From the NCBI GenBank assembly GCA_021201035.1, contig JAJQFQ010000133.1:1-32818 (forward strand): a DNA stretch of 32,818 nt. The letters run 5' to 3'. Every line of letters begins with the position of its first letter. The first letter of the stretch is position 1. The position numbers were made by a program, and so were the translations under genes. Positions 16,101 through 22,878 of this stretch are shown piece after piece. A model generated the notes under the pieces. It did no database searches. It worked only from the letters and a program-made list of their open reading frames with translations, and was not told the origin of the DNA. Source of the DNA: Clostridiales bacterium. Lineage in GTDB: Bacteria; Bacillota; Clostridia; Lachnospirales; Lachnospiraceae.

Positions 16101-17482
16101 CGTGCATTAACGACAGTTGCGCTGTTGGAAGCTTTGCCGAGAGACGTGCTGATATGCCCGCACTGCAGCACCATCGTTGATGAAATGCTGCCCAGACCGG
16201 AATTAATGGATGACAGGTTGCCCTGGTTCAGCCATACAGCCGTGTTTGTCTGCTTTGCCTGAGACAAAGACATGATATGTGAAATACTGTAAGCCGTGTT
16301 GCTGTCGACCGCGCTCATCAGTTCAGCCGTATAGCCGTCATTTTCCGCTAATGCACCGTACACTGTAGATGTATGCTGGTAGACATCCGAGTAGCTGTAT
16401 CCGACCGTACAGTCAATGTACGAGCCGACAGACATGGAGCCGATATTGATGTTACGGGCAAAGTAACTCATATCATCCCAGGATGAAATCGCCGTGTATG
16501 CCTGGGCTGTCTCCGTAAACACGCTGTCTGCCGCCGAAAGCAGTTTATCCAATAATCCGCTGTTTTCATCACTTACAGTCACGGACACGCTCTGCACGGA
16601 AGTCGGGGACTGCGCAATAGTAAGCTCGCCGCTCTCAGAATCATACGTATAGTAATCCTCAGAAAGAGGCGCGCCGTCCACGGACACGGACGCAATGGTA
16701 AGCCCCTCATCCACCGTTACCGTTGTCTCTGTGTCAAAGAACGTTGTCTTCTGCTCCGTGGAGGATAAGATATCATCCCCGTCATCTACAGTAACGGTCG
16801 TCGTTGCCGTGTCCTCATCCATGGAGATCAGCTGCATCAGCTGTACCTGCAGGTACAGGATCTCCTGTTCGCCTGCATCATTTAACAGCAGAACCCTGGG
16901 AATGTAGGCGATGCCGGTTTCCGCGTCATAGATGCACCCGTCCACCGTCTCACCTTCATTGCTGTTCACTGCAAACACAGCTTCCCGTGTCTCGGCAGAG
17001 CTTTCATCACCCAGGTACGCCACCAGGTAATCACTGTCCTCATCCAGTTCATATACAGCCACATACCCGGACGTCTGCATGATGTACTTTTCAAGGGCTG
17101 CAGAAGCCGCTGCTCCATCGCCTTCCTCAATGTCCGTCATGATGGAGTTGATCGTATCCGAATCGTCCACCAGATCCGCATCAAAGAATGTCTGTTTTAA
17201 AAGGATGTAATTAACTAGCTTTTTATCCGACGTGTCGGTATATTCCTCATCCGCGTTCTCCTCAATGTAATCCTCCAGCAGCGGATCTGTGACAGCATCC
17301 CCGACATCAATATCGAATATATCCGCAGACACATCTGCAGATGAATCCCCTGAGCCTGCCGCAGCTGCGACTTTCCCTGTGATAGTATCCGTCACTGTTT
17401 CCGCAGCATAGCCCTGTACCACGGTTGACAAGAGGAGTATTGCCGCCAGCAGCAGGGCTGACAGCCGCTTTGCTTTTTTCAT
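10199..17482 (-). CDS. Giant LPxTG-type surface adhesin with Cna-B modules and a BspA-like repeat block
   Basis: This 2427-residue cell-surface protein is probably the accessory or tip component of the pilus encoded upstream. It has a signal peptide (MKKAKRLSALLLAAILLLS) and an unrecognised N-terminal region to about residue 500. At least eleven SpaA/Cna-B-like modules follow, and probably twelve. They are recognisable by E-box-type strands such as GTYYVKEITAPEGYEL at about residues 574, 684, 807, 917, 1427, 1547, 1677, 1804, 1911, 2037, 2194 and 2317. Between modules four and five lies a BspA/DUF285-type leucine-rich block (about 1080-1250) with MFxxC repeats such as FNCMF-like and MFYNCPSLKSI. 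The C-terminus has LPKAG (about 2388), a hydrophobic helix and KRRKK, a sortase anchor with Ala in place of Thr. AGGAGG lies 6 nt before the ATG. Cna-B folds often carry isopeptide bonds; that is inferred here, not seen. Confidence 0.9.
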   Translation of the reverse strand: MKKAKRLSALLLAAILLLSTVVQGYAAETVTDTITGKVAAAAGSGDSSADVSADIFDIDVGDAVTDPLLEDYIEENADEEYTDTSDKKLVNYILLKQTFFDADLVDDSDTINSIMTDIEEGDGAAASAALEKYIMQTSGYVAVYELDEDSDYLVAYLGDESSAETREAVFAVNSNEGETVDGCIYDAETGIAYIPRVLLLNDAGEQEILYLQVQLMQLISMDEDTATTTVTVDDGDDILSSTEQKTTFFDTETTVTVDEGLTIASVSVDGAPLSEDYYTYDSESGELTIAQSPTSVQSVSVTVSDENSGLLDKLLSAADSVFTETAQAYTAISSWDDMSYFARNINIGSMSVGSYIDCTVGYSYSDVYQHTSTVYGALAENDGYTAELMSAVDSNTAYSISHIMSLSQAKQTNTAVWLNQGNLSSINSGLGSISSTMVLQCGHISTSLGKASNSATVVNARLRLLATGTDSAGTTYAVFGIITQMTHSQSSVALFKVGTQTKGKAQVKKVSSNTTITSGNSNYSLANAKYQIFKTEAEAKAAATGTNSNNTNRIATLTTDSSGNTETISLDPGTYYIKEIVASKGYKLDTNVYSVTVTNGKTSTVTSTEEPYTGDLKIYKYSEDNSTTDGNSAYSLASGATFGVYTNSVCSGTAVATVSLDQYDSTNKRAYGTASNLPYGTYYVKEITAPKGFFLNSEIKSVVVSSTTAETSFSLSFWDEPITITIELTKETDFDSVAVMSSDGGGQVSDTVKANELALHEDYTLEGAVYGIYSDSDCTKLLHMITTDEDGKGTSSVELPMGTYYVKEITAPEGYELSDEVHTVTADSTVVSESNMTVEVTVSDPLDLGKVIVYKSSSDSSLLEDYPDYYSLEGAVYTVYYECNDNVCSRPAGTITINEDGYGELDGILYSGDDTYVYVQETSAPANFEIDTEVHPVKLTADNDVGIVKSTDTPKTRTFYVYKGPMAMLETGPDFDADIMALAESEGKTLKSIVFTNTKSPSDSTTTIDVSYAQNGGVIAWMVGTTCYVSDVPTGEGDDAGLIYFNYDSSFMFSAMTDIVSIDFGTKVIDTSYATDMNHMFDHVISLKTLDVSEFNTQNVTNMESMFQVYYRSAIGLTAADSSLTSITGLDTLDTSDCTDMTAMFRGCNLLTSIDISNFDTTRVTNFTCMFMNCTSLTSLDLRTFKVGNATDISAMFYNCPSLKSINITGWNTAKVTDMSSIFNGCTALTTVSGLANISTLHVTDAGNMFLNCTNLTGSLIWRCSTTTSHEGMFVRCSTASGTSFTLYGTSATATMAQNMVATKSAASNVSYGGAVSFADTSTLTASADTGILSRVKNALSGMAGSVAGAVSENMSLASIADKLGLVTEAEAEETELDLDDAVYMAFLDSEFEKEYRKFDFDHYQTDSNGETTAVFALTDVPYGLTIYVKETMPATNYGLDENTWSFSASDASLKYVTSTDPQEQPDNVYIAMEKTLDIDQDLTGTEYSMEGIEYIVYTDADCTEQLYWDADGDDVAETAAVLTLSANGVSNTIGPIDIGTATEVTYYIKENATKLAQLQAGGQSTGIKLDTGSHSLTAVKDEKTTLYFEVEDDVVTGSIYVYKYSSDATITGYYVYTEDEWVINDNYSLEGAEFGLYYDAGCSQLYDSFTTGSTKYTDPSGLYTSGSLTGIPIGTYYLKEINPPTGYEADVDANGNPNVYTVEITTTKTVFRKYIYDKPKTGSIEIRKYSSDSAYILDESGGTAPGGYSADDYTLEGAVFGVYRSESDAGNDVIGDDGTGTLGVAYLTTNADGYAGVSDLALGTYYVKETKASKGFKINSETNKAVLISGNSGDGKTYTIPVAETPNTVTLSVVKSSADPDATDNNDNYTLEGAVFGIFSDEACSTLLTTMTTNVDGKAASKDLAVGTYYIQEMQAPEGFELNSTIYKAACTASSVTYTNLTTGVSGSSLLSGDSLSITEDIETGKLRVYKESDDRDLTEYLDTYTLGGAVYGVYASASDASGDVIKADGTGTLGLGYLTTDEFGETEYLEGLAYGTYYVKETLAPAGFELDTVTHAVNVTSETVNAEYAVELDVTDDSTYYGGGLEIYKKAVPAEGLAEIVFPDNTMEGTQFTVLYYDGQYASQAEIEAAGAAPTAMWVLNVLSDGNGGYVTKLSDEKDGNGNYIYLQDVISDALYYDKDGNVIIPVGTITIEETVSPAGYTLDGSWYDADGNELVDDNGDAMTVVTLNITQDSNGSTAALTRDDEEIKDEFTKEDSEDVPPCSVRIRKQDDDGNALKGVTFTLYMYDEDLGDHVSIGTATTDEDGIASFEELTYGEKYRLVETAAVDGMTLLAEPIEFELPYMVSVEAVEAMDDVDLTNASMSSDGTVYYFRDITYTVSNSVTFELPKAGVSPAFPVALGIGAAVSVFGLYMLFKRRKKTVATE

Positions 17483-17557
17483 ATATGTCCTCCTTTTTTA
17501 TAACCCGCGCCCGCAAAGGACACGGCAAAAATCTAATTATCATAAGTGCTGCCGCTG

Positions 17558-17573
17558 CAGGGCACCCGCCCTG
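17558..17573 (-). other. GC-rich hairpin between sortase and adhesin genes
   Basis: CAGGGC, loop ACCC, GCCCTG lies in the 103-bp gap between the second sortase and the adhesin. With no following T tract it could be an mRNA processing or attenuation element that sets the adhesin level relative to the pilin operon. Confidence 0.35.
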
Positions 17574-17585
17574 ACCGCCGACCGG

Positions 17586-18530
17586 TCAGCCCGCATCAGC
17601 CGTCCTGCATTCACCGGCAGTAATGCGTTCTCTTCTCCGCCCGGTAATAAGACAGATCAGAAAGATAATGATAAGCGCAACTCCGCATACATAGCGGAAC
17701 AACCGTTCTCTGTCTATATCAGACTGAGAAGCCGGGTAAATATTCCCATCTGATGCCGTAATGGCATCGCCCGCGCCTCCGGAAAACTGTATGTCTGTCC
17801 CCAGTACCGAATCATCCCGCACACAGTATACAGCATAGCGATACTTCCCGTGGGAACGATAAGGATGACATGTGACCAGCGTCACCATATCTTTTCCTTC
17901 CTGTATCATCACTTTGCCTGAACCCACCGGGCTGATGATGTCTATGGATTCGACACGGTAGCCGAGCGTTCCCCACGGGTTGGTGATATACACTGCACCC
18001 CCGACACCCAGCTTTTCAATCTCACGGAAGAACGGAATGCCGCGGTAGCCGCGATGCGCAGCAATCACGCAGTTTGTATTCTCCCCGCCGACAGGCAGAG
18101 AAGTAGCTCCGAGGATGGCTGCGCCTTTGGCAAGGTTTTTGGCAGAAGCGCCCACATATAGAGGAAGCGTGACATCCATCGCCGGGATTTCAATATACCC
18201 AAAGATACCATCTTCCAACCCTTCAATGGACGGTGCCTGCGTCACCGCCCAGGCATCACAAAAATCCGCCTGTCCGTTTTCCCACAGCTCCAGATTATAA
18301 GCCTGCACCTGCTCCCACAGATTATCTGAAGATGTGATGATATCGTACTCTTCTGCCCTTTCTGCAGCATCAGTTGTTTCATCCGCAGCATCATCCACAG
18401 CGGCGTCAAATGCTTCTATCACCCGGGCATTCTCCTGTTTCAGGAGCCATGAATTGATCTCCGGAAACAGAAAGATCCCGATACCTGCCAGAAGAAACGC
18501 CGCACACAGGATTTTTTTAACGTTCCTCAT
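17586..18530 (-). CDS. Class C (pilin) sortase with variant active-site context
   Basis: A transpeptidase of 314 aa that joins pilin subunits or anchors the adhesin at the outer face of the membrane. An N-terminal hydrophobic helix (about 8-26) and a C-terminal helix (about 280-297) flank the beta-barrel. The catalytic histidine is in AAHRGYRG. The catalytic cysteine is in VTLVTCHPYRSHGKYR (about residue 220), where the arginine shortly after would complete the site. Typical class C enzymes read TCTPYGxNxHR, so this one is divergent. The lid region reads FCDAW rather than the usual DPF/DPW. Its ATG overlaps the stop of the preceding sortase (TAATG), so the two are translationally coupled. Specialised action on the LPKAG adhesin is an inference from the pairing. 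Confidence 0.88.
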   Translation of the reverse strand: MRNVKKILCAAFLLAGIGIFLFPEINSWLLKQENARVIEAFDAAVDDAADETTDAAERAEEYDIITSSDNLWEQVQAYNLELWENGQADFCDAWAVTQAPSIEGLEDGIFGYIEIPAMDVTLPLYVGASAKNLAKGAAILGATSLPVGGENTNCVIAAHRGYRGIPFFREIEKLGVGGAVYITNPWGTLGYRVESIDIISPVGSGKVMIQEGKDMVTLVTCHPYRSHGKYRYAVYCVRDDSVLGTDIQFSGGAGDAITASDGNIYPASQSDIDRERLFRYVCGVALIIIFLICLITGRRRERITAGECRTADAG

Positions 18531-19447
18531 TATTTTCTCACCTCATCCTGACCCTGCTTTTCATCTACGGAATTTTCTTCAGGAATTCGCCATTTCTTCT
18601 TTCGGAACAGACGCACGTACTGGACAAATACAACGATGCATCCGATAGCTGCCAACGCGATGATAAGCGCTTCCCTGTATGCTTTCATCCACTCTGAAGA
18701 AGAATCCAGCTCCTGCCTGTCTGCTTCCGCCTGCAAATCCTCTGTGTACTCCGTCCGTTCACCGGTCACAATCAGCCGGTGTGAGTTCACGCCGTAAGGC
18801 GTGCAGGTCATTAATGTCATCAGATCGAGGTCTTCCTGCGCCGTCACGGACGAAACATCGTCCGGTTCTATGACCTGTATGTCAAAAACACGATAAGCAA
18901 GGGTTTCATCCAGCACATGGATAAAAAACAGATCCCCTTCCTCCATCTCCACCAGGTCAGAGAACATTTTGGCAGAATTAATCCCCGTGTGTGCCGAGAT
19001 GACCGGCCTGCCGCCCGCCGTCCCGATCGGGAGCGCCGTGCCTTCCACATGCCCCGCACCTTTTGACAGTACCTCTGATGAAGTGCCGTGATAGACAGGC
19101 AGGTAAACATTGATCTTTGGAATTTCAATAAAGCACATGATCCCGGAACCGTCCGTATCCAGAACATCCTCATACTCCACATCGCATTCTGCCGCAAGGT
19201 ATTTTTCTGTAAACGGATCTGTCAATGACACTTCTGAGGCAAGGAGTTTCGTGTTATATGCCTCCGCCTCCGCCCGATAAACAGCCAGTTCTTCTGTAGA
19301 GGAAGAATCCATAACAGCTTCATATCCGTCTGCCGTGGACTCTGTTGCATGCTCAAACAGCCGGTTGCTCACCCACGGGTAAAGTGTCAGCATCAGCCCG
19401 GCAGCAACGATCAGGACAGCGAAAACTTTTTTCAGCCTGTCATGCAT
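18530..19447 (-). CDS. Class C (pilin) sortase, canonical
   Basis: A pilin-polymerising transpeptidase (305 aa). The N-terminal helix (about 8-24) and C-terminal helix (about 262-282) place the catalytic barrel outside the membrane. Visible motifs are FIEIPKINVYLPVYHGT, SAHTG with the catalytic histidine, and LMTCTPYGVNSHRLIVTG with cysteine (about 215) and arginine. SLTDPF upstream is the DPF lid that covers the active site in this class. It lies 51 bp after the pilin gene and has GGAGG before the ATG. The substrate is most likely the LPQTG pilin, linked through the lysine of its YPK motif. Confidence 0.92.
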   Translation of the reverse strand: MHDRLKKVFAVLIVAAGLMLTLYPWVSNRLFEHATESTADGYEAVMDSSSTEELAVYRAEAEAYNTKLLASEVSLTDPFTEKYLAAECDVEYEDVLDTDGSGIMCFIEIPKINVYLPVYHGTSSEVLSKGAGHVEGTALPIGTAGGRPVISAHTGINSAKMFSDLVEMEEGDLFFIHVLDETLAYRVFDIQVIEPDDVSSVTAQEDLDLMTLMTCTPYGVNSHRLIVTGERTEYTEDLQAEADRQELDSSSEWMKAYREALIIALAAIGCIVVFVQYVRLFRKKKWRIPEENSVDEKQGQDEVRK

Positions 19448-19498
19448 TTGGCATGTCCTCCCATATCCCGCCCCAAAGGGGCAGTGTGTACAGGAATA

Positions 19499-22405
19499 CT
19501 ATGCCTGCACCTTCTTGTTTTTACGTGTTACCATGTAAATACCGCCCGCCGCAACAGCCACGCCGATAATAGTAATCAGGTACAGTCCGTAACCGCCGGT
19601 CTGCGGGAGCAGGAAATTCCTGCTGTTCGTCACGGTCAGGACAACCGTCGCATCCTCAGACGTGATCTCTGTCTGATTAGAGTCTGCACCAAGAACCGTC
19701 GTATGGCTGGCCATTGTCGTTGTCACACCGTCAACCGTCGCATGTGCCTCAGCGATCTCGCCGACAAACATATCCGTGCCGCCGAGTGTACGTCCGTTGG
19801 CTTCCTCTGTCGCGGAATAAGAGATACTTTCGGAACCATCAAGCGCAATATCAGAAGACTGGTCATTGATCAGGTTTCCGTTCTCATCATAGATGCCGTT
19901 ATTGTAGGTGCTGATAATCGCTTCTACCACATTCGCATCTGCCTCATCCTGCGTCAGGCCCACGACACCTTCTACGGCAGCAATAATATCGCGATCTGTA
20001 GCAGAGATGTTGATATCGATCTGCTCACCAAGGATCTTATAACCATCATCGGTAGCCACCTCCGTCAATGTGTAATCATCTGCTTCAAGGCCGTAAATTT
20101 TGAGTGTACCGTCCGCTGCCGGAACAAAGGTGGTCGCACCGGTGCCCGTATTCGTATTCGAATCGTATACATATTCCTTGTCTGTCGACTTGCCGGTCAC
20201 ATAATAAATACCGTCCGCAGACTTCTCAGCTACTACATAATAAGAATCAGTCGCGTTATATAGCTTAAACTGTACTGCCGTCGGGTCGCCTTCACCGTCA
20301 GAGAACTCTTTCGTCAGGTCAAGCGCATAGCTGTACACATAGTTTCTGTCATTTAACTGGCTGTAATAACCGGAAGATGTACGCTCATAAGTCAGGACAA
20401 CGTTATTGGCATTGCCTTCATCGCCAAGTACAACGGAATCATCCGAGTTCACGGTTGCGGTGTAATACACCACCATATACATGTTGCGGAGACCATCCGT
20501 CATCAGAGTGCCGTCCAAAGCACAGATCTCGCCGTCTTCACCCATCGCGTCATCAACGTTATTGAGCACTTTCAGACCTGCTTCCGTAAACCGAAAGGTC
20601 ATCTGGTGGGATCCGTCCTCGATCTTGTTATAGATCTCACTGCCATAGCGGTCATAAACACCGGTGTAGTCTTTCGAATAAGACTCTATGTAAGTCTGGG
20701 AAGCGAGGTCTGTGTCATCTTCGCCGTCCGTATCCACAACATCCCATATCAGGATTGCTTTTTCAGTGTTGTTGGCATTCGCGTCATCCGCATTGTCATA
20801 AAACGCGACGCGTGCATCCCTGTTGTAGGTAATACCGGCTGCCAGAACGTCCGTGAAGGTATACTCCGTGATATACGTTGCCTGGGAAGTGATGTTCGGG
20901 AGTTTGGATACAATAATGTAATCCAGAACATCACCCTCAGAAGCCGTTGTCGTGTCGCGGTACTCAAAATCGACGGAATAGCCTGCACCGCCGGCGCCTG
21001 CCGTGATGCCGTCACCGGTATAACCGCCGCGGTTTGCCACATACGCATCATCATCGGTATCCGCGCTGGTCATGGCGGAGTTGGTATCCGGGTTATAAAC
21101 AATCAGAGAAGTGGAATCGAGGGCTGCGTCATAGTCGTTGCCGTCGTTCTCAACCGTGCCGTTCTTATTGCCGGTTGTCAGACCCGTATTTGCCTGATTA
21201 TGCCCGTTGCCATAGTCTTCCGTGCTGTTGCTGTACGCATTACGCACGCTCTTGTCAACGGTTGGGTTCCCGGACTGGTTCTTCGGATAAACAACCATGT
21301 CATAGAGCCATTTCTCACCGCCGGCATTTGTATCAGTCACACCATCGGCATCATGCTCCTCACCGCTTGTCTCCTCGCCGGTATCATCCGTATCAGAGGT
21401 ATTGGTAAACGGAAGCTCCACAAAGAACGGGTTCACAGTATCCGTGATTTCTTCCGGGACAGTCGTCTCTACCACAAGGTAAAGCCCGAGCGCCAGCCCG
21501 TCAATGGAAGTCATACCGGTGGAATCCGTCAGGTCAAGCTCAATCAGTTCGCTGCTGTTGAAGTTTGACATATCGGCGCTGCCGACTTCATCGTCATAGT
21601 CCTCATCTGTCAGGTCATCTTCCATTACATCCTCCGGATCCGTCAGGTTTCCGTTGTCAATCGTGTTATACGTGCGCAGGTAAGACTCCAACGCATTCTT
21701 TGCGGAAACGTTGTCAGACTCAAGAATCTCTGCCAGTGCTTCTGAAATCTGAGTGCTGGTATAATGAAGCACAGATACGTCAGAGCACTTGTTCGCCACG
21801 TTATCGTTGGTCATACCGTCGCCCGCACCGGATTTTGTCTCATATTTTGTCTCGATTGCCTCAGACGCCGGGAGGCTGCCGTTGACATTCAGGATCTCCT
21901 GCAATTCAACCGGAATCTCATAGACCAGAGTCACAGAGTTCGAGTCGCCGTTATTCATGCTGTAAGTTTCTACGTTGCCGACACGCAGAATGGTAAATCC
22001 GACACCTTCTACACCAAAATTGGAAAGGGTATCTTCGAGCTCTTCATCCGTCTCGCCGGTTGCTTTCCAGTCGCCCCCGGAGTAAACACCTGCCGACTCT
22101 GCCGCCGTGATGTCATACTTATGGATCGTCAGGCTGGCCGTCTTGCTGAGATCGATGATGTCCGCATTTGCCAGGTCTTCACCGGTTGCCGTGTTGTTGG
22201 CCGTATCGTTGGAGCTTGCACCTGCCTGCCCGCTATACGTATTAGTGTCTTTTCCACTGTCATAAACGGTTGTCGTGTTTGTACTGTCATAGATGTTCTG
22301 TTGCGTCGCGGCAAAAGTCGGAAGCGCAGATGCTGCCGGGCACGCTGCTACAGATGCCGTCAGCGAAAAAGCCAACATGGCCACTCTGAATTTTTGAAAT
22401 TTCAT
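19499..22405 (-). CDS. Major pilin subunit (SpaD/FimA type, LPQTG)
   Basis: The backbone subunit of a sortase-assembled pilus (968 aa). A signal peptide (KFQKFRVAMLAFSLTASVA) leads to an N-terminal region with Asp/Thr-rich segments. The pilin motif VVYPKN has its lysine at about residue 375, the expected nucleophile for subunit linkage. A central isopeptide-forming type domain follows (DYIIVSKLP onwards, about 480-700). A Cna-B-like domain has the E-box YTLTEVATDDGYKIL at about 785. LPQTG at about 933, a hydrophobic helix and RKNKK finish the protein. It is longer than many SpaA/FimA proteins, partly through acidic linkers. AAGGAG lies 6 nt before the ATG. It is the first gene of the pilus operon, followed by two sortases and the giant adhesin. 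Confidence 0.92.
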   Translation of the reverse strand: MKFQKFRVAMLAFSLTASVAACPAASALPTFAATQQNIYDSTNTTTVYDSGKDTNTYSGQAGASSNDTANNTATGEDLANADIIDLSKTASLTIHKYDITAAESAGVYSGGDWKATGETDEELEDTLSNFGVEGVGFTILRVGNVETYSMNNGDSNSVTLVYEIPVELQEILNVNGSLPASEAIETKYETKSGAGDGMTNDNVANKCSDVSVLHYTSTQISEALAEILESDNVSAKNALESYLRTYNTIDNGNLTDPEDVMEDDLTDEDYDDEVGSADMSNFNSSELIELDLTDSTGMTSIDGLALGLYLVVETTVPEEITDTVNPFFVELPFTNTSDTDDTGEETSGEEHDADGVTDTNAGGEKWLYDMVVYPKNQSGNPTVDKSVRNAYSNSTEDYGNGHNQANTGLTTGNKNGTVENDGNDYDAALDSTSLIVYNPDTNSAMTSADTDDDAYVANRGGYTGDGITAGAGGAGYSVDFEYRDTTTASEGDVLDYIIVSKLPNITSQATYITEYTFTDVLAAGITYNRDARVAFYDNADDANANNTEKAILIWDVVDTDGEDDTDLASQTYIESYSKDYTGVYDRYGSEIYNKIEDGSHQMTFRFTEAGLKVLNNVDDAMGEDGEICALDGTLMTDGLRNMYMVVYYTATVNSDDSVVLGDEGNANNVVLTYERTSSGYYSQLNDRNYVYSYALDLTKEFSDGEGDPTAVQFKLYNATDSYYVVAEKSADGIYYVTGKSTDKEYVYDSNTNTGTGATTFVPAADGTLKIYGLEADDYTLTEVATDDGYKILGEQIDINISATDRDIIAAVEGVVGLTQDEADANVVEAIISTYNNGIYDENGNLINDQSSDIALDGSESISYSATEEANGRTLGGTDMFVGEIAEAHATVDGVTTTMASHTTVLGADSNQTEITSEDATVVLTVTNSRNFLLPQTGGYGLYLITIIGVAVAAGGIYMVTRKNKKVQA

Positions 22406-22593
22406 AGTACACTCCTTATATAAATTTATTTATATATTCCGTGCCTGCGCGCCGGACACAGAAATATACGCTGTGAAATATGAAACCTGTAAATGATAAT
22501 TACTTTTTGATCTATGTCTGAGAAAAAAAGAAATATGACACAGAAGAAATAAATGATTTACAAGAAAAATGCTATGATGTTCTGAATTGAAAC

Positions 22594-22634
22594 AACTGCC
22601 CCGCATTCGGAAAGAATATCCTGCCAACGCAGTT
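22594..22634 (-). promoter_or_regulatory. Stem-loop at the 5' end of the pilin mRNA leader
   Basis: AACTGC (22594-22599) pairs with GCAGTT (22629-22634), and an inner ATTC/GAAT lies inside. It falls just downstream of the predicted start point of a leader about 230 nt long. I could not match it to a known riboswitch class. Confidence 0.35.
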
Positions 22635-22643
22635 ATGAGGTAT

Positions 22644-22671
22644 ATTATAACAAAAAAAATCAAAATTGCAA
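22644..22671 (-). promoter_or_regulatory. Promoter of the pilus operon
   Basis: On the minus strand TTGCAA (22666-22671), a 16-bp spacer and a perfect TATAAT (22644-22649) form a good vegetative promoter. The resulting leader to the pilin ATG at 22405 is unusually long, leaving room for post-transcriptional control. Confidence 0.65.
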
Positions 22672-22757
22672 GATGGAACTATACATTTTATACAAATTTT
22701 ATTTATAGTTTATATATGTATCATCATGCGGCACTTTCCGCCCTCAAACTCTGTCAG

Positions 22758-22786
22758 TTGCAGTTTGACACGATTTATGCTATATT
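22758..22786 (+). promoter_or_regulatory. Promoter of the symporter gene
   Basis: TTGCAG (22758-22763), a 17-bp spacer and TATATT (22781-22786) lie about 90 bp before the symporter start. It points away from the pilus promoter, so 22406-22878 is a divergent control region. Confidence 0.6.
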
Positions 22787-22878
22787 GGAAAAATAGTTTA
22801 ACCGGCAAACAAACAGGTTTTCTGCAGCCCATCAAATCCATTACAGGGGGAAAATTCATTATTCGAGGAGATTGAGTT

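Noticed and set aside
19349-22423. Long plus-strand frames opposite the pilin gene
   Set aside because: They are shadows of the acidic, repetitive pilin coding sequence; products are Arg/Cys-rich with no domains.
22406-22640. A cyclic di-GMP riboswitch in the pilin leader
   Set aside because: The diagnostic core sequences of GEMM-type aptamers could not be found; only a generic stem-loop is visible.
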